From Harmothoe impar (Eukaryota > Annelida > Polychaeta > Phyllodocida > Polynoidae), in the NCBI GenBank assembly GCA_947462335.1, contig OX381706.1, positions 15,352,784 to 15,416,783 of the forward strand: DNA of 64,000 bases, written 5' to 3'. The notes beneath the pieces were generated by a model that did not search any database, was not told the DNA's origin, and saw only the letters and a program-made list of their open reading frames with translations. The position numbers and the translations under genes are program-made. This document shows positions 11,801-23,034 of the stretch, one piece after another. The stretch's first letter is position 1. Each line of letters begins with the position of its first letter.

Positions 11801-14800
11801 GTGTGGGCCCCATCTGCAGGGGGGATCATTGGTGTGCCCCATATCCAGGGGGGGGGGGCTGCTGCTGTGTGCCCCACCTCCAGGGGGGCTGGTGTTGTTT
11901 GCCCCACCTCCAAGGGGGCTGCTGCTATGTTCCCACCTCCAGAGGGGCTGCTGCTGTGAGCGGCAATTGCAGGGGGGCTGCTGGTGTGGGCCCCACCTCC
12001 AGGGGGGTTACTGTTGTGGGCCCTATCTCCAGGGGGGCTGCTGCTATGTGCCCAACCTCCAGAGGGGCTGCTGCTGTGGGCCCCACCTCCAGGGTGGCTG
12101 CTGCTGTGGGCCCCACCCCCAGGGCAGCTTCTGCTTTGTGCCTAATCTCCAGGGGGGCTGCTGCTATGTGGAGATCCCTTTCTGTGCCCCACCTTGTGGG
12201 GGGGGGAGGCTACTGCTGTATGCCCCACCTCCAGGGGGGCTGCCTCTGTGCGCCCCACCTCCAGGGGGGCTGCTGCTGTTTGGACCACTACAGGGGGGCT
12301 GCTGCTATGGGCCCAAACTAAGCTGCTGCTGAAAGCTGCTGGTGTGGGCCCCCCCTGGAAGGGGGGGCTGCTGCTGTGGGGCCTACTACAGGGGGGCTGC
12401 CTCTGTGAGCCCCACCTCCAGGTGGGCTGCCTCGGTCAGCCCCACCTCCAGGGGGGCTGCTGCTACGGGCCTTACCTCCAGGGCAGCTTCTGCTATGTGC
12501 CTCACCTCCAGGGGGGGGGGGTGCTACAATGTGGCCCATCTCCAGGGGGGCTGCTGCTGTGGGCCCCACCTCCAGGTTGGATGCTCAAGTGGGGCTGCTG
12601 CTATGTGCCCAATCTCCAGGGGGCTGCCACTGTAGGCCCCACCTCCAGGATGGTTCCTCTGGGGGGGGCTGCTGCTGTCGGCTCCACCTCAAGAGTGGCT
12701 GCTTCTTTGTGCCCCACCTCAAGGGGGGCTGCCTCTGTGGGCCCCACCTCCAGGGGGGCTGCTGCTGTGGGCCCCATCTCCAGGGTGGCTGCTGCTATGT
12801 TCCCCACCTCCAGGGGGGCTGCTGCCATGGGCTCCACCTCCAGGGGAGCTGCTGGTGTGGGCCCCACCTCCAGGGCGGCTGCGGCTATGTGCCCAAGCTC
12901 CAGGGGGGGGGGGGGGCTGCTGGTGCTAGGCCCACTACAGAGGGGCTGCTGCTATGGGCCTAAACTCCAAGGGGGCTGCTGCTGTGAGCTCCACCTCCAG
13001 GGGGGCTGCTGCTGTGGGCCCCACCTACAGGGCAGCTTCTGCTGCTGCTATGTGGCCCATCTCCAGGGGGGCTGCTGCTGTGGGCCCCACCTCCAGGGCA
13101 GCTTCTGCTATGTGCCTAATCTCCAGGGGGGCTGCTGCTATGTGGGGATCCCTCTCTGTGCCCCACCTGGGGGGGGGGGGAGGCTGCTGCTGTATGCCCC
13201 ACCTCCAGGGGGGCTGCTGCTGTGGTCCCCACCTCCAGGGGGCTGCTGGTGTGGGCCCCATCTGCAGGGGGGGTCACTTGGTGTGCCGCACCTCCAGGGG
13301 GGGGGGGCTGCTGCTGTGTGCCCCACCTCCAGGGAGGGCTGCCTCTGTGAGTCCCACCTCCAGGGGGGGTTGCTGCTGTGGGCCCGACCTCCAGGGGGGC
13401 TGATAGTGTGGGCCCCACCTCCAGGGTGGCTGCTGCTATGTGCCCCACCTCCAGGGGGCTGCCTCGGTGAGCCCCACCTCCAGGGGGGCTGGCTCGGTGA
13501 GCACAACCTCCAGGGGGGCTGCTGCTGTGGGCCCCACCTCCAGGGCAGCTTCTGCTATGTGCCTCATCTCCAGGGTGGCTGCTGCTGTGTGCCCCACCTC
13601 CAGGGGGCTTGTGTGGGCCACATCTGCAGGGAAGCTGCTGGTGTGGGCCCCACCTACAGGGGGGGTGCTGCTGAGGGGCCCACTACAGGGCAGCTTCTGC
13701 TATGTGCCTCACCTCCAGGGGGGCTGCTACAATGTGGCCAACCTCCAAGGTGGCTGCTACTGTCAGCCCCACTTCCAGGGGGGCTGCTGCTCTGGTCCCA
13801 ACCTCAAGGGGGCTGCTGGTGTGGGCCCCATCTGCAGGGGGGTTACTTTTGTGTGCCCCACCTCTGGGGGGGGGGGGGGGCTGCTGCTGTGTGCCCCACT
13901 TCAAGGAGGGCTGCCTCTGTGAGCCCCACCTCTAGGGGGGGGGGGGCTTCTGCTGTCAGCCCCACCGCCAGGGTGGCTGCTCCAGGGGGGCTGCTGCTAT
14001 GTGCCCCATCTCCAGGGGGCTGCTGCTGTGGGCCCCACCTCCATGGGGCTGCTGCTGTGGGCCCCACCTCCAGGGGGCTGCTGCTGTGGGCCCCACCTCC
14101 AGGGTGGCGCCTCCAGCGCGGCTGCTGCTATGTGCCCTACCTCCAGGGGGCTGCTGCTATGTGCCCAACCTCCAGGGGGGCTGCCTCTGTGAGCCCCACC
14201 TTCAGGGGGGCTGCTGCTGTGGGCCCCACCTCCAGGGGGGTGGCTGCTGCTGTGGGCCCCATCTCCAGGGTGGCTGCTGCTGTGTGCCCCACCCCCAGGG
14301 GAGCTGCTGGTGATGGCCCCACTTCCAGGGGAGCTGCTGCTGTGTGCCCCACCTCAAGGGGGGCCGCTGCTGTTTTCCCCACCTGCAGGGGGGCTGCTGC
14401 TATGGGCACACCTCCAGGGGGCTGCTGCTATGTGCCCCATATAGAGGGCGGCTGCTGCTGTGGGCCCCACCTCCAGGGGCTATAGTGTGGGTCCCACCTC
14501 CAGGGGGGGCTGCTGCTTTGGGCCCACCTCCAGGGGGGCTGCTGCTGTGGGTCTTACCTCCAGGGCAGCTGCTGCTATGTGCCCCACCTCTAGGGGGGCT
14601 ATTGCTATGTGGCCCATCTCCAGGGGGGCTGCTGCTATGTGGCCAATCACCAGGGGGGGGCTGCTGTTGTGGGCCCCACCCCAGGGTGGCTGCTACTATG
14701 TGCCCCACCTTCAGGGGGGCTATTGCTATGTGGCCCATCTCCAGGGGGCTGCTGCAGTTGGGCCCACTACAGGTGGGCTGCTGCTATGTGCCCCATATAG

Positions 14801-17388
14801 AGGGCGGCTGCTGCTGTGGGCCCCATCTCCAGGGGCTATAGTGTGGGTCCCACCTCCAGGGGGGCTGCTGTTGTGGGACCCACCTCCAGGGTGGCTGCTA
14901 CAATGTGCCCCACCTCTAGGGGGGCTGCTGTTATGTGGCCCATCTCCAGGGGGGGCTGCTGCTGTGGGCCCCACCTCCAGGGGAGCTGCTGCTGTGGGCC
15001 CCACCTCCAGGGGGGGCTGCTGCTGTGGGGCCCACTACAGGGGGGCTGCTGCTATGTGGCCAATCACCAGGGGGGGCTGCTGTTGTGGGCCCCACCTCCA
15101 GGGTGGCTGCTACTATGTGCCCCACCTTCAGGGGGGCTATTGCTATGTGGCCCATCTCCAGGGGGCTGCTGCAGTTGGGCCCACTACAGGTGGGCTGCTG
15201 CTATGTGCCCCATATAGAGGGCGGCTGCTGCTGTGGGCCCCACCTCCAGGGGCTATAGTGTGGGTCCCACCTCCAGGGGGGGCTGCTGCTTTGGGCCCAC
15301 CTCCAGGGGGGCTGCTGCTGTGGGTCTTACCTCCAGGGCAGCTGCTGCTATGTGCCCCACCTCTAGGGGGGCTATTGCTATGTGGCCCATCTCCAGGGGG
15401 GCAGCTGCTGTGGGCCCCACCTCCAGCATAGCTGCCTCTGTGAGCCCCACCTCCAGGGGGGCTATTGCTGTGGGGCCCACTACAGAGGGCTATTGCTCTA
15501 GGGCCCACTACAAAGGGCTGCTGCTATGTGCCCAACCTCCAGGTGGGGTTTGCTGTTGTGGGCCCCAACTCCAGGGTGGCTGCTACTATGTGCCCCACCT
15601 CCAGGGGGGCTATTGCTATGTGGCCCATCTCAAGGGGGGCTGCTGCTGTGTGGCCCATCTCTAGGAGGGCTGCTGCTGTGGGCCCCACCTGCAGGTGAGC
15701 TGCTTGTGTGGGCCCCACCTCCAGGGGGGCTATTGCTATGTGGCCCATCTCCAGGGGGCTGCTGCAGTTGGGCCCACTTCAGGTGGGCTTTTGTTATGTG
15801 CCCCATCATCAGGGCGGCTGCTGCTGTGGGCCCCACCTCCAGGGGCTATAGTGTGGGTCCCACCTCCAGGGGGGGCTGCTGCTTTGGGCCCACCTCCAGG
15901 AGGGCTGCTGCTATGTGCCCCATCTCCAGGGGGGGCTACTGCTATGGGCCCCACCTCCAGAGAGCTGCTGCTGTTTGCCCCACCTCCAGGGGGGCTGGTG
16001 CTATGGGCCCACCTCCAGGGGGCTGGTGCTGTGGGCCCCACCTCCAGGGGGGTTGCTCATGTGGGCCCCAGCTCCAAGGGGCTGCTGCTGTATGCCCCAC
16101 CTTCAGGGGGGGCTGCTGCTGTGGGCCCCACCTCCAGGGGGGCTGCTGGTGTTGGCCCCACATGCAGGGGGGCTGCTCCAGGGGGGCTGCTGCTATGTGC
16201 CCCATCTCCAGGGGGCTGCTGCTGTGGGCCCCACCTCCAGGGGGTTTGCTGATGTGGGCCCCACCTCCAAGGGGCTGCTGCTGTATGCCCCACCTCCAGG
16301 GGAGCTGCTGGTGTGGGCCCCACCTCCAGGGGGGCTGCTGCTATGGGCCCCACGTCCAGAGAGCTGCTGCTGTTTGCCCCACCTCCAGGGGGGCTGCTGC
16401 TATGGGCCCACCTCCAGGGGGGCTGCTGCTGTGGGCCTCACCTGCAGGGCGGCTGCTGCTATGTGCCCCACCTCCAGGGGGGTTACCTCTGTGAGCCCCA
16501 CCTCCAGGGGGGGCTGCTGCTGTGGGGCCCACTCCAGGGGGGGCTGCTGCTATGTGCCCAACCTCCAGGGGGGCTGCTGTTGTGGGCCCCACCTCCAGGG
16601 TGGCTGCTACTATGTGCCCCGACTCCAGTGGGGCTATTGCTATGTGGCCCATCTCCAGGGGGGCTGCTGCTGTGGGCCCCACCTGCAGGGGGGCTGCTGG
16701 TGTTGGCCCCACCTTCAGGGGGGCTGCTACTGTGGGTCCACTACAGGGGGGCTGCCTTTGTGAGACCCACCTCCAGGGGGGCTGCTGCTATGGGCCCCAC
16801 CTCCAGGGGGGCTGCTCCAGGGGGGCTGCTGCTATGTGCCCCATCTCCAGGGGGCTGCTGCTGTGGGCCCCACCTGCAGGGAAGCTGATAATGCTGGCCC
16901 AACCTCCAAGGGGGCTGCTGCTGTTGGGCCCACTACAGGGGGGCTGCTGCTATGGGCCCAAACTCCAGGGGGGGCTGCTGCTGTGGGCCCAACCTCCAGG
17001 GGGCTGCTGCTGTTTGCCCTCCCTCCAGGGGGGCTGCCTCTGTGAGCCCCATCTCCAGGGGGGCCTGCCGCTGTGGTCCCCTCCTCCAGGGGGCTGCTGC
17101 CGTGGGCCCCATCTGCAGGGGGGGATCCTTTGGTATGCCCCACCTCCAGGGGTGCTGCTGCTATGGGCCCCACCTCTAGGGGGGCTGCTGCTGCGGGCCC
17201 CACCTCCAGGGGGGCTGCTGCCTTGGGCCCCACCTCCAGGGGAGCTGCTGGTGTTGGCCCCACCTCCAGGGGGGCTGCTGCTATGGGCCCCACGTCCAGA
17301 GAGCTGCTGCTGTTTGCCCCACCTCCAGGGGGGCTGCTGCTATGGGCCCACCTCCAGGGGGGCTGCTGCTGTGGGCCCCACCGTACTC
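8870..17388. repeat. 8.5 kb GC-rich minisatellite, ~30 bp unit
   Basis: The unit is about 30 bp: ccacctccaggggggctgct followed by gctgtgggcc. It occurs as well over 200 variants with 1-6 bp indels in the G run. Because 30 is divisible by 3 and the unit lacks stops, several frames on both strands stay open for hundreds of codons (for example GGLLLCAPPP repeats). Higher-order duplication is clear. The phrase gatccctttctgtgcccc recurs at ~10563 and ~12174, and the unit with agcggcaattgc recurs at ~9678 and ~11958. A block with ccccatatagagggcggctg recurs at ~14442, ~14792 and ~15211. I read this as non-coding satellite DNA. Confidence 0.92.
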
Positions 17389-19024
17389 AGGTATGGTAGG
17401 TAGGTATGGTGGGTACGTACCATAGATAGGTAGGTAGATATGGAAGGTAGTTATGGTAGGTAGATAGGTACGGTATGTAGGTATGGTAGGTAGGTATGAA
17501 TGCAGGTACCGTACACAGGTAGGTAGGTAAGGTAGGTAGATAGGTATGGTAGGTACGGTTGGTAGATTGATAGATAGGTAGGTACCCTTGGTAGGTAGGA
17601 ACAGTAGGTAGGTGGATACGGTAATTGGTAGATAGGTTGGTAGGTAGGTAGGTTCGGTAGGTTGGTTGGGAGGTACGGTAGGTAGGTAGGTAGGTAGGTA
17701 GGTAGGTAGTCGGTAGGTTGCTTTCATTGTGAGGTGTTTTAATATCCGCCATATTGCATACAATTTCAGACTAGGTAGGTAGGTACAGTACTGTAGGTAG
17801 GTTGGTAGGTATGATAGGTAGGTTGGCAGGTAGGTAGGTACGATAGGTTGGTAGGTAGGTTGCTTTGATTGATAAGGCACATTGCATTTCAGACTAGATT
17901 GTTACCGTAGGTAGGTTGGTAGGTACGGTAGGTAAGTAGGTGGATATGGTAGGCTGGTAGGTAGAGAGGTAGGAAGAGTAGCTAGGTGGGTTCGGTAGGT
18001 TGGTAGATAGGTTGGTAGATAGGTTGGTAGGCAGGTAGATAGGTTGGTAGGTAGGTAGGTGCAGTAGGTATGGTAGGTGGGTTGGTATGAAGGTTGCTCT
18101 GATTGTTAGGTAGTTTATTGTCCGGCACTTTGCATTCCAGACTAGGTAGGTACGGTAGGTATGTTAGGCACGGTAGGTAGGTTGGGAGGTTGGGAGGTAC
18201 GGTAGGTAGGTAGGTTGGTAGGCTGCTCTGATTGTTAGGTAGTTTAATGTCCGCCACATTGCATTCCGGACTAGGTAGGTACGGTAGGTCGGTTTGTTGG
18301 TTGATAGGTACGGTAGGTAAGTAGGTACGGTAGGTAGGTATGGTAGGTAGGTATAGGTATGGTGGGTAGGTAGGCAGGTAGGTAGGTACGGTAGGTTGCT
18401 TCGTTTGATTGTTGAGGTTGCTTGGTAGGCTGCTTTGATTGGTAGATATGTATGGTATGAAGGTATGGTAGGTAGGCAGCTAGGTAGATGGGTACAATAG
18501 GTAGGTAGGTAGGTAGGTAGGTGGGTAGGTAGGTTGGTTGGCAGTTCGGTAGGGAAGTAGGGTAGGTAGGTACCGTTAGAAGGTAGAGACGGTAGGTCAG
18601 TAGGTACGGTACAGGTGTTTTGATTGATAGGTACGGTAGGTATGTCCGGCACATTGCATTGCAGAGTAGATTATTAGGGTAGGTAGGTTGGTAGGTACGG
18701 TAGGCAGATAGGTAGATACAGTAGATACGGTAGGTACCGTAGCTAGGTAAGGAGGTAGATAGGTACAGTATGTAGGTTTGCTAGGTAGGTAAGAAGGCAG
18801 GTACCTTTGATAGGTACGTTAGGCATGGTAGGTAGGTTGGGAGGTACGGTAGATAGGTAGGTATGATAGGTAGGTTGGCAGGTAGGTAGGTAAGGTAGGT
18901 TGGTAGGTAGGTTGATATATAGGTAGGTAGGTACAGAAGGTAGTGATGGTAGGTAGATAGGTACGGTATATAGGTATATGGTAGGTAGGTAAGAAGGCAG
19001 GTACAGTAAATAGGTAGGTACCGT

Positions 19025-19800
19025 AGGTATGGTAGGTACGGTTGGTAGGTACGGTTGGTAGGTACGGTTGGTAGGTACGGTTGGTAGGTACGGTTGGTAG
19101 GTACGGTTGGTAGGTACGGTTGGTAGGTACGGTTGGTAGGTACCGTTGGTAGGTACGGTTGGTAGGTACGGTTGGTAGGTACGGTTGGTAGGTACGGATG
19201 GTAGGTACGGTTGGTAGGTACGGTTGGTAGGTACTGTTGGTAGGTACGGTTGGTAGGTACGGTTGGTAGGTACGGTTGGTAGGTACGGTTGGTAGGTACG
19301 GCTGGTAGGTACGGCTGGTAGGTACGGCTGGTAGGTACGGTTGGTAGGTACGGTTGGTAGGTACGGTTGGTAGGTACGGTTGGTAGGTACGGTTGGTAGG
19401 TACGGTTGGTGGGTACCGTTGGTGGGTACGGTTGGTGGGTACGGTTGGTGGGTACGGTTGGTGGGTACGGTTGGTAGGTAAGGTTGGTAGGTACGGTTGG
19501 TAGGTACGGTTGGTAGGTACGGTTGGTAGGTACGGTTGGTAGGTACGGATGGTAGGTACGGTTGGTAGGTACGGTTGGTAGGTACGGTTGGTAGGTACGG
19601 TTGGTAGGTACGGTTGGTAGGTACAGTTGGTAGGTATGGTTGGTAGGTACAGTTGGTAGGTACAGTTGGTGGGTACGGTTGGTAGGTACGGTTGGTAGGT
19701 ACGGTTGGTAAGTATGGTTGGTAGGTACGGTTGGTAGGTACGGTTGGTAGGTATGGTTGGTAGGTACGGTAGGTAGGTACTGTTGGTAGGTATGGTTGGT
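19025..19800. repeat. Homogeneous 13 bp sub-array (ggttggtaggtac)n
   Basis: About 58 near-perfect 13 bp units run in register, with occasional c/t changes, much more uniform than the surrounding array. Since 13 is not a multiple of 3, every three units give the same 13-residue peptide in all three frames. This explains the overlapping long open frames on the minus strand. Confidence 0.9.
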
Positions 19801-19924
19801 ACGATAGGTATTTTAGGCACGGTAGGTAGGTAGGTAGGTAGCTCTGATTGTTAGGTAGTTTAATGTCTGCCACATTGCATTCCAGACTGGTACGGTAGGT
19901 TGGTAGGTATGGTAGGTAGGTTGG

Positions 19925-21967
19925 CAGGTAGGTAGGTAAGGTAGGTTGGTAGGTAGGTTGCTTTGATTGATTGTTAGGTAGTTCAACATCAGGCATATTG
20001 CATTTCAGACTATGTAGGTAAGGTAGGTTGGTTGGTTGGTTAGTATGGTAGGTAGGTAGTTTGGTAGGTAGGTAGGTAGGTAGGTAGGTAGGTAGGTAGG
20101 TAGGTAGGGAGGTAGGGAGGTTGGTAGGTAGTTATGGTAGGGAGGTTGGTTGGTAGGTAAGTTCGGTAGGCTCGGCAGGTAGGTAGGTTCGGTATCTTCA
20201 TTTTTAGGTAGGTTGGTAGGTAGGCACCGTAGATATATAGGCAGGTAGGTACGGAAGGTAGTTATGGTAGATAGATAGGTACGGTATGTAGGTATGGTAG
20301 GTAGGTAAGAAGGCAGGTACCATTGATAGGTAGGTACCGTAGGTATGGTAGGCACATTGCATTCCAGCCTAGGTAGGTCAGTTTGTTGGTTGGTAGGTAC
20401 GGTAGGTACGTAGGTATGGTAGGTAGGTATGGTAGGTAGGTATAGGTATGGTGGGTAGGTTGGCAGGTAGGTAGGTACGGTAGGTTGCTTTGTTTGGTAA
20501 GTTGTTTGGTAGGTAGGTTGGTAGGTAGTTTGGTAGGTAGGTAGGTAGTTTGGTAGGTAGGTAGGTTGGTTGTTAGGTAGTTATGGTAGGTAGGTTGGTA
20601 GGTAGGTTGGTAATGGTAGGTAGGTTGGTAGGTAGGTACTGTAGGTTCTGCAGGTAGGTAGGTTCGGTATCTTCATTTTTAGGTAGGTTGGTAGGTAGGC
20701 ACCGTAGACATATAGGCAGGTAGGCACTGAAGATATATAGGCAGGTAGGTACAGAAGGTTGGTTGGCAGTTCGGTAGGTAGGTAGGGTAGGTAGGTACCG
20801 TTAGAAGGTAGATACAGAAGGTCAGTAGGTAGACACGGTTGGTAGGTACAGTAGGTTGGTAGATAGGTTGCTTTGATTGTTAGGTACGGTAGTTTAACGT
20901 CTAGCACATTGCATTGCAGAGTAGATTATTAGGGTAGGTAGGTTGGTAGGTAGGTTGGCAGGTAGGTAGGTAAGGTAGGTTGGTAGGTAGGTTGCTTTGA
21001 TTGATTGTTAGGTAGTTCAACATCAGGCATATTGCATTTCAGACTATGTAGGTAAGGTAGGTTGGTTGGTTGGTTAGTATGGTAGGTAGGTAGTTTGGTA
21101 GGTAGGTAGGTAGGTAGGTAGGTAGGTAGGTAGGGAGGTAGGGAGGTTGGTAGGTAGTTATGGTAGGGAGGTTGGTTGGTAGGTAAGTTCGGTAGGCTCG
21201 GCAGGTAGGTAGGTTCGGTATCTTCATTTTTAGGTAGGTTGGTAGGTAGGCACCGTAGATATATAGGCAGGTAGGTACGGAAGGTAGTTATGGTAGATAG
21301 ATAGGTACGGTATGTAGGTATGGTAGGTAAGAAGGCAGGTACCATTGATAGGTAGGTACCGTAGGTATGGTAGGCACATTGCATTCCAGCCTAGGTAGGT
21401 CAGTTTGTTGGTTGGTAGGTACGGTAGGTACGTAGGTATGGTAGGTAGGTATGGTAGGTAGGTATAGGTATGGTGGGTAGGTTGGCAGGTAGGTAGGTAC
21501 GGTAGGTTGCTTTGTTTGGTAAGTTGTTTGGTAGGTAGGTTGGTAGGTAGTTTGGTAGGTAGGTAGGTAGTTTGGTAGGTAGGTAGGTTGGTTGTTAGGT
21601 AGTTATGGTAGGTAGGTTGGTAGGTAGGTTGGTAATGGTAGGTAGGTTGGTAGGTAGGTACTGTAGGTTCGGCAGGTAGGTAGGTTCGGTATCTTCATTT
21701 TTAGGTAGGTTGGTAGGTAGGCACCGTAGACATATAGGCAGGTAGGCACTGAAGATATATAGGCAGGTAGGTACAGAAGGTTGGTTGGCAGTTCGGTAGG
21801 TAGGTAGGGTAGGTAGGTACCGTTAGAAGGTAGATACGGAAGGTCAGTAGGTAGACACGGTTGGTAGGTACAGTAGGTTGGTAGATAGGTTGCTTTGATT
21901 GTTAGGTACGGTAGTTTAACGTCTAGCACATTGCATTGCAGAGTAGATTATTAGGGTAGGTAGGTTG
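19925..21967. repeat. ~1.02 kb tandem duplication inside the GGTA array
   Basis: Unique landmarks repeat in the same order. tcttcatttttaggtagg is at 20195 and 21221 (1026 bp apart), and gagtagattattaggg is at 20919 and 21941 (1022 bp apart). The intervening ggta runs also match closely, so the block was duplicated as a whole, recently. Confidence 0.85.
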
Positions 21968-22440
21968 GTAGGTACGGTAGGCAGATAAGTAGATACAGTA
22001 GGTATGGTAGGTACCATAGATAGGTAGGTAGGTACGGAAGGTAGTTATGGTAGGTAGATAGGTACGGTATGTAGGTATGGTAGGTAAGAAGGCCGGTACC
22101 GTTGATAGGTACCGTAGGTATGTTAGGCAGGGTAGGTAGGTTGGGAGGTACGGTAGGTAGGTAGGTAGGTATGATAGGTAGGTTGGCAGGTAGGTAGGTA
22201 CGGTAGGTTGGTAGGTCGGATGATATATAGGTAGGTAGGTAGGTAGGTAGGGAAGGGAGTTATAGGTAGGTAGATAGGTATGGTATGTAGGTATGGTAGG
22301 TAGTTAAGAAGGCAGGTACCATAGATAGGTAAGTACCATAGGTATTGTAGGTATATAGGTATGGTAGGTATGGTAGGTAGGTAAGTAGGTACGGTAGGTA
22401 GGTAAGTAGGTACGGTTGGTAGGTACGGTTGGTAGGTACG

Positions 22441-23034
22441 TTGATTGATTGATTGATTGATCGGGTTGTTTAACGTCCAAGTGTACTTTGACGCCTGGGA
22501 CATATCTCAAGTTGGCAAGGAGTCATCCACAAAAAGTGGTAGTCTGCCTTGCAGTAGTAGGACAGGTATTTATATGCTGCTTGCCCAAAACAGCAGTGAC
22601 CGCATCTATGGATGATCGAATCTATGAAATGAATGACCGCATCTATGAGGTGAGGGAGAAAACCGCTACCGGGGCACGTCCCCTACTCTTTTCGAAGGAT
22701 AGCAAGTGTTCTTTTATTTGCCTGGTCCTACATACCTGGGCTAGTACCATAGTAGGCAGGGCCAGACAAACCACGGCCTTTAATATCTCAGACGTGGTTC
22801 ACTGAGGAGGAATCCCATGCCAGACCACCAGCAAGAAGGCCCGGGCCCGCGCATATGGGCAGCGGTTGTCAAAGAGCTAACGTGACTGATCACAGCAGTA
22901 AGGCACGAGACCCCTCAAGTTTTGTCGCCTTTTACGAATCCGGTATGCCCATTGGTATTGTGGAAGGCTCCCGATGAAGTTATTCTACTCCTTCATGCCC
23001 CCATCATGAAGGTCCCCACTAACACAGGGGGAGA
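22441..23034 (-). mobile_element. SINE-like retroposon, copy 2 (inside GGTA array)
   Basis: This full-length partner of 1989-2583 has the same 5' end on the minus strand (TCTCCCCCTGTG) and an (AATC)n tail. It is flanked by the 11 bp duplication tggtaggtacg (22430-22440 and 23035-23045), which is itself part of the array, so it landed after the array existed. It differs from copy 1 by scattered substitutions. Confidence 0.82.

Noticed and set aside
8832..17403. Many long open frames with GGLLLCAPPP, AAAVGPTSRG or PPGGGAHSSS repeats, up to 763 codons
   Set aside because: All arise from the 30 bp minisatellite on both strands; no gene-like composition or homology.
18743..19996. 417-codon minus-strand frame (PTVPTNRTYQPYL repeats)
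   Set aside because: A 13 bp repeat without stops; the same peptide appears in all three frames.
22488..22805. 105-codon plus-strand frame inside the retroposon copies (also 1992-2354)
   Set aside because: It is antisense to the element and carries no recognisable domain; shared only because the element is duplicated.
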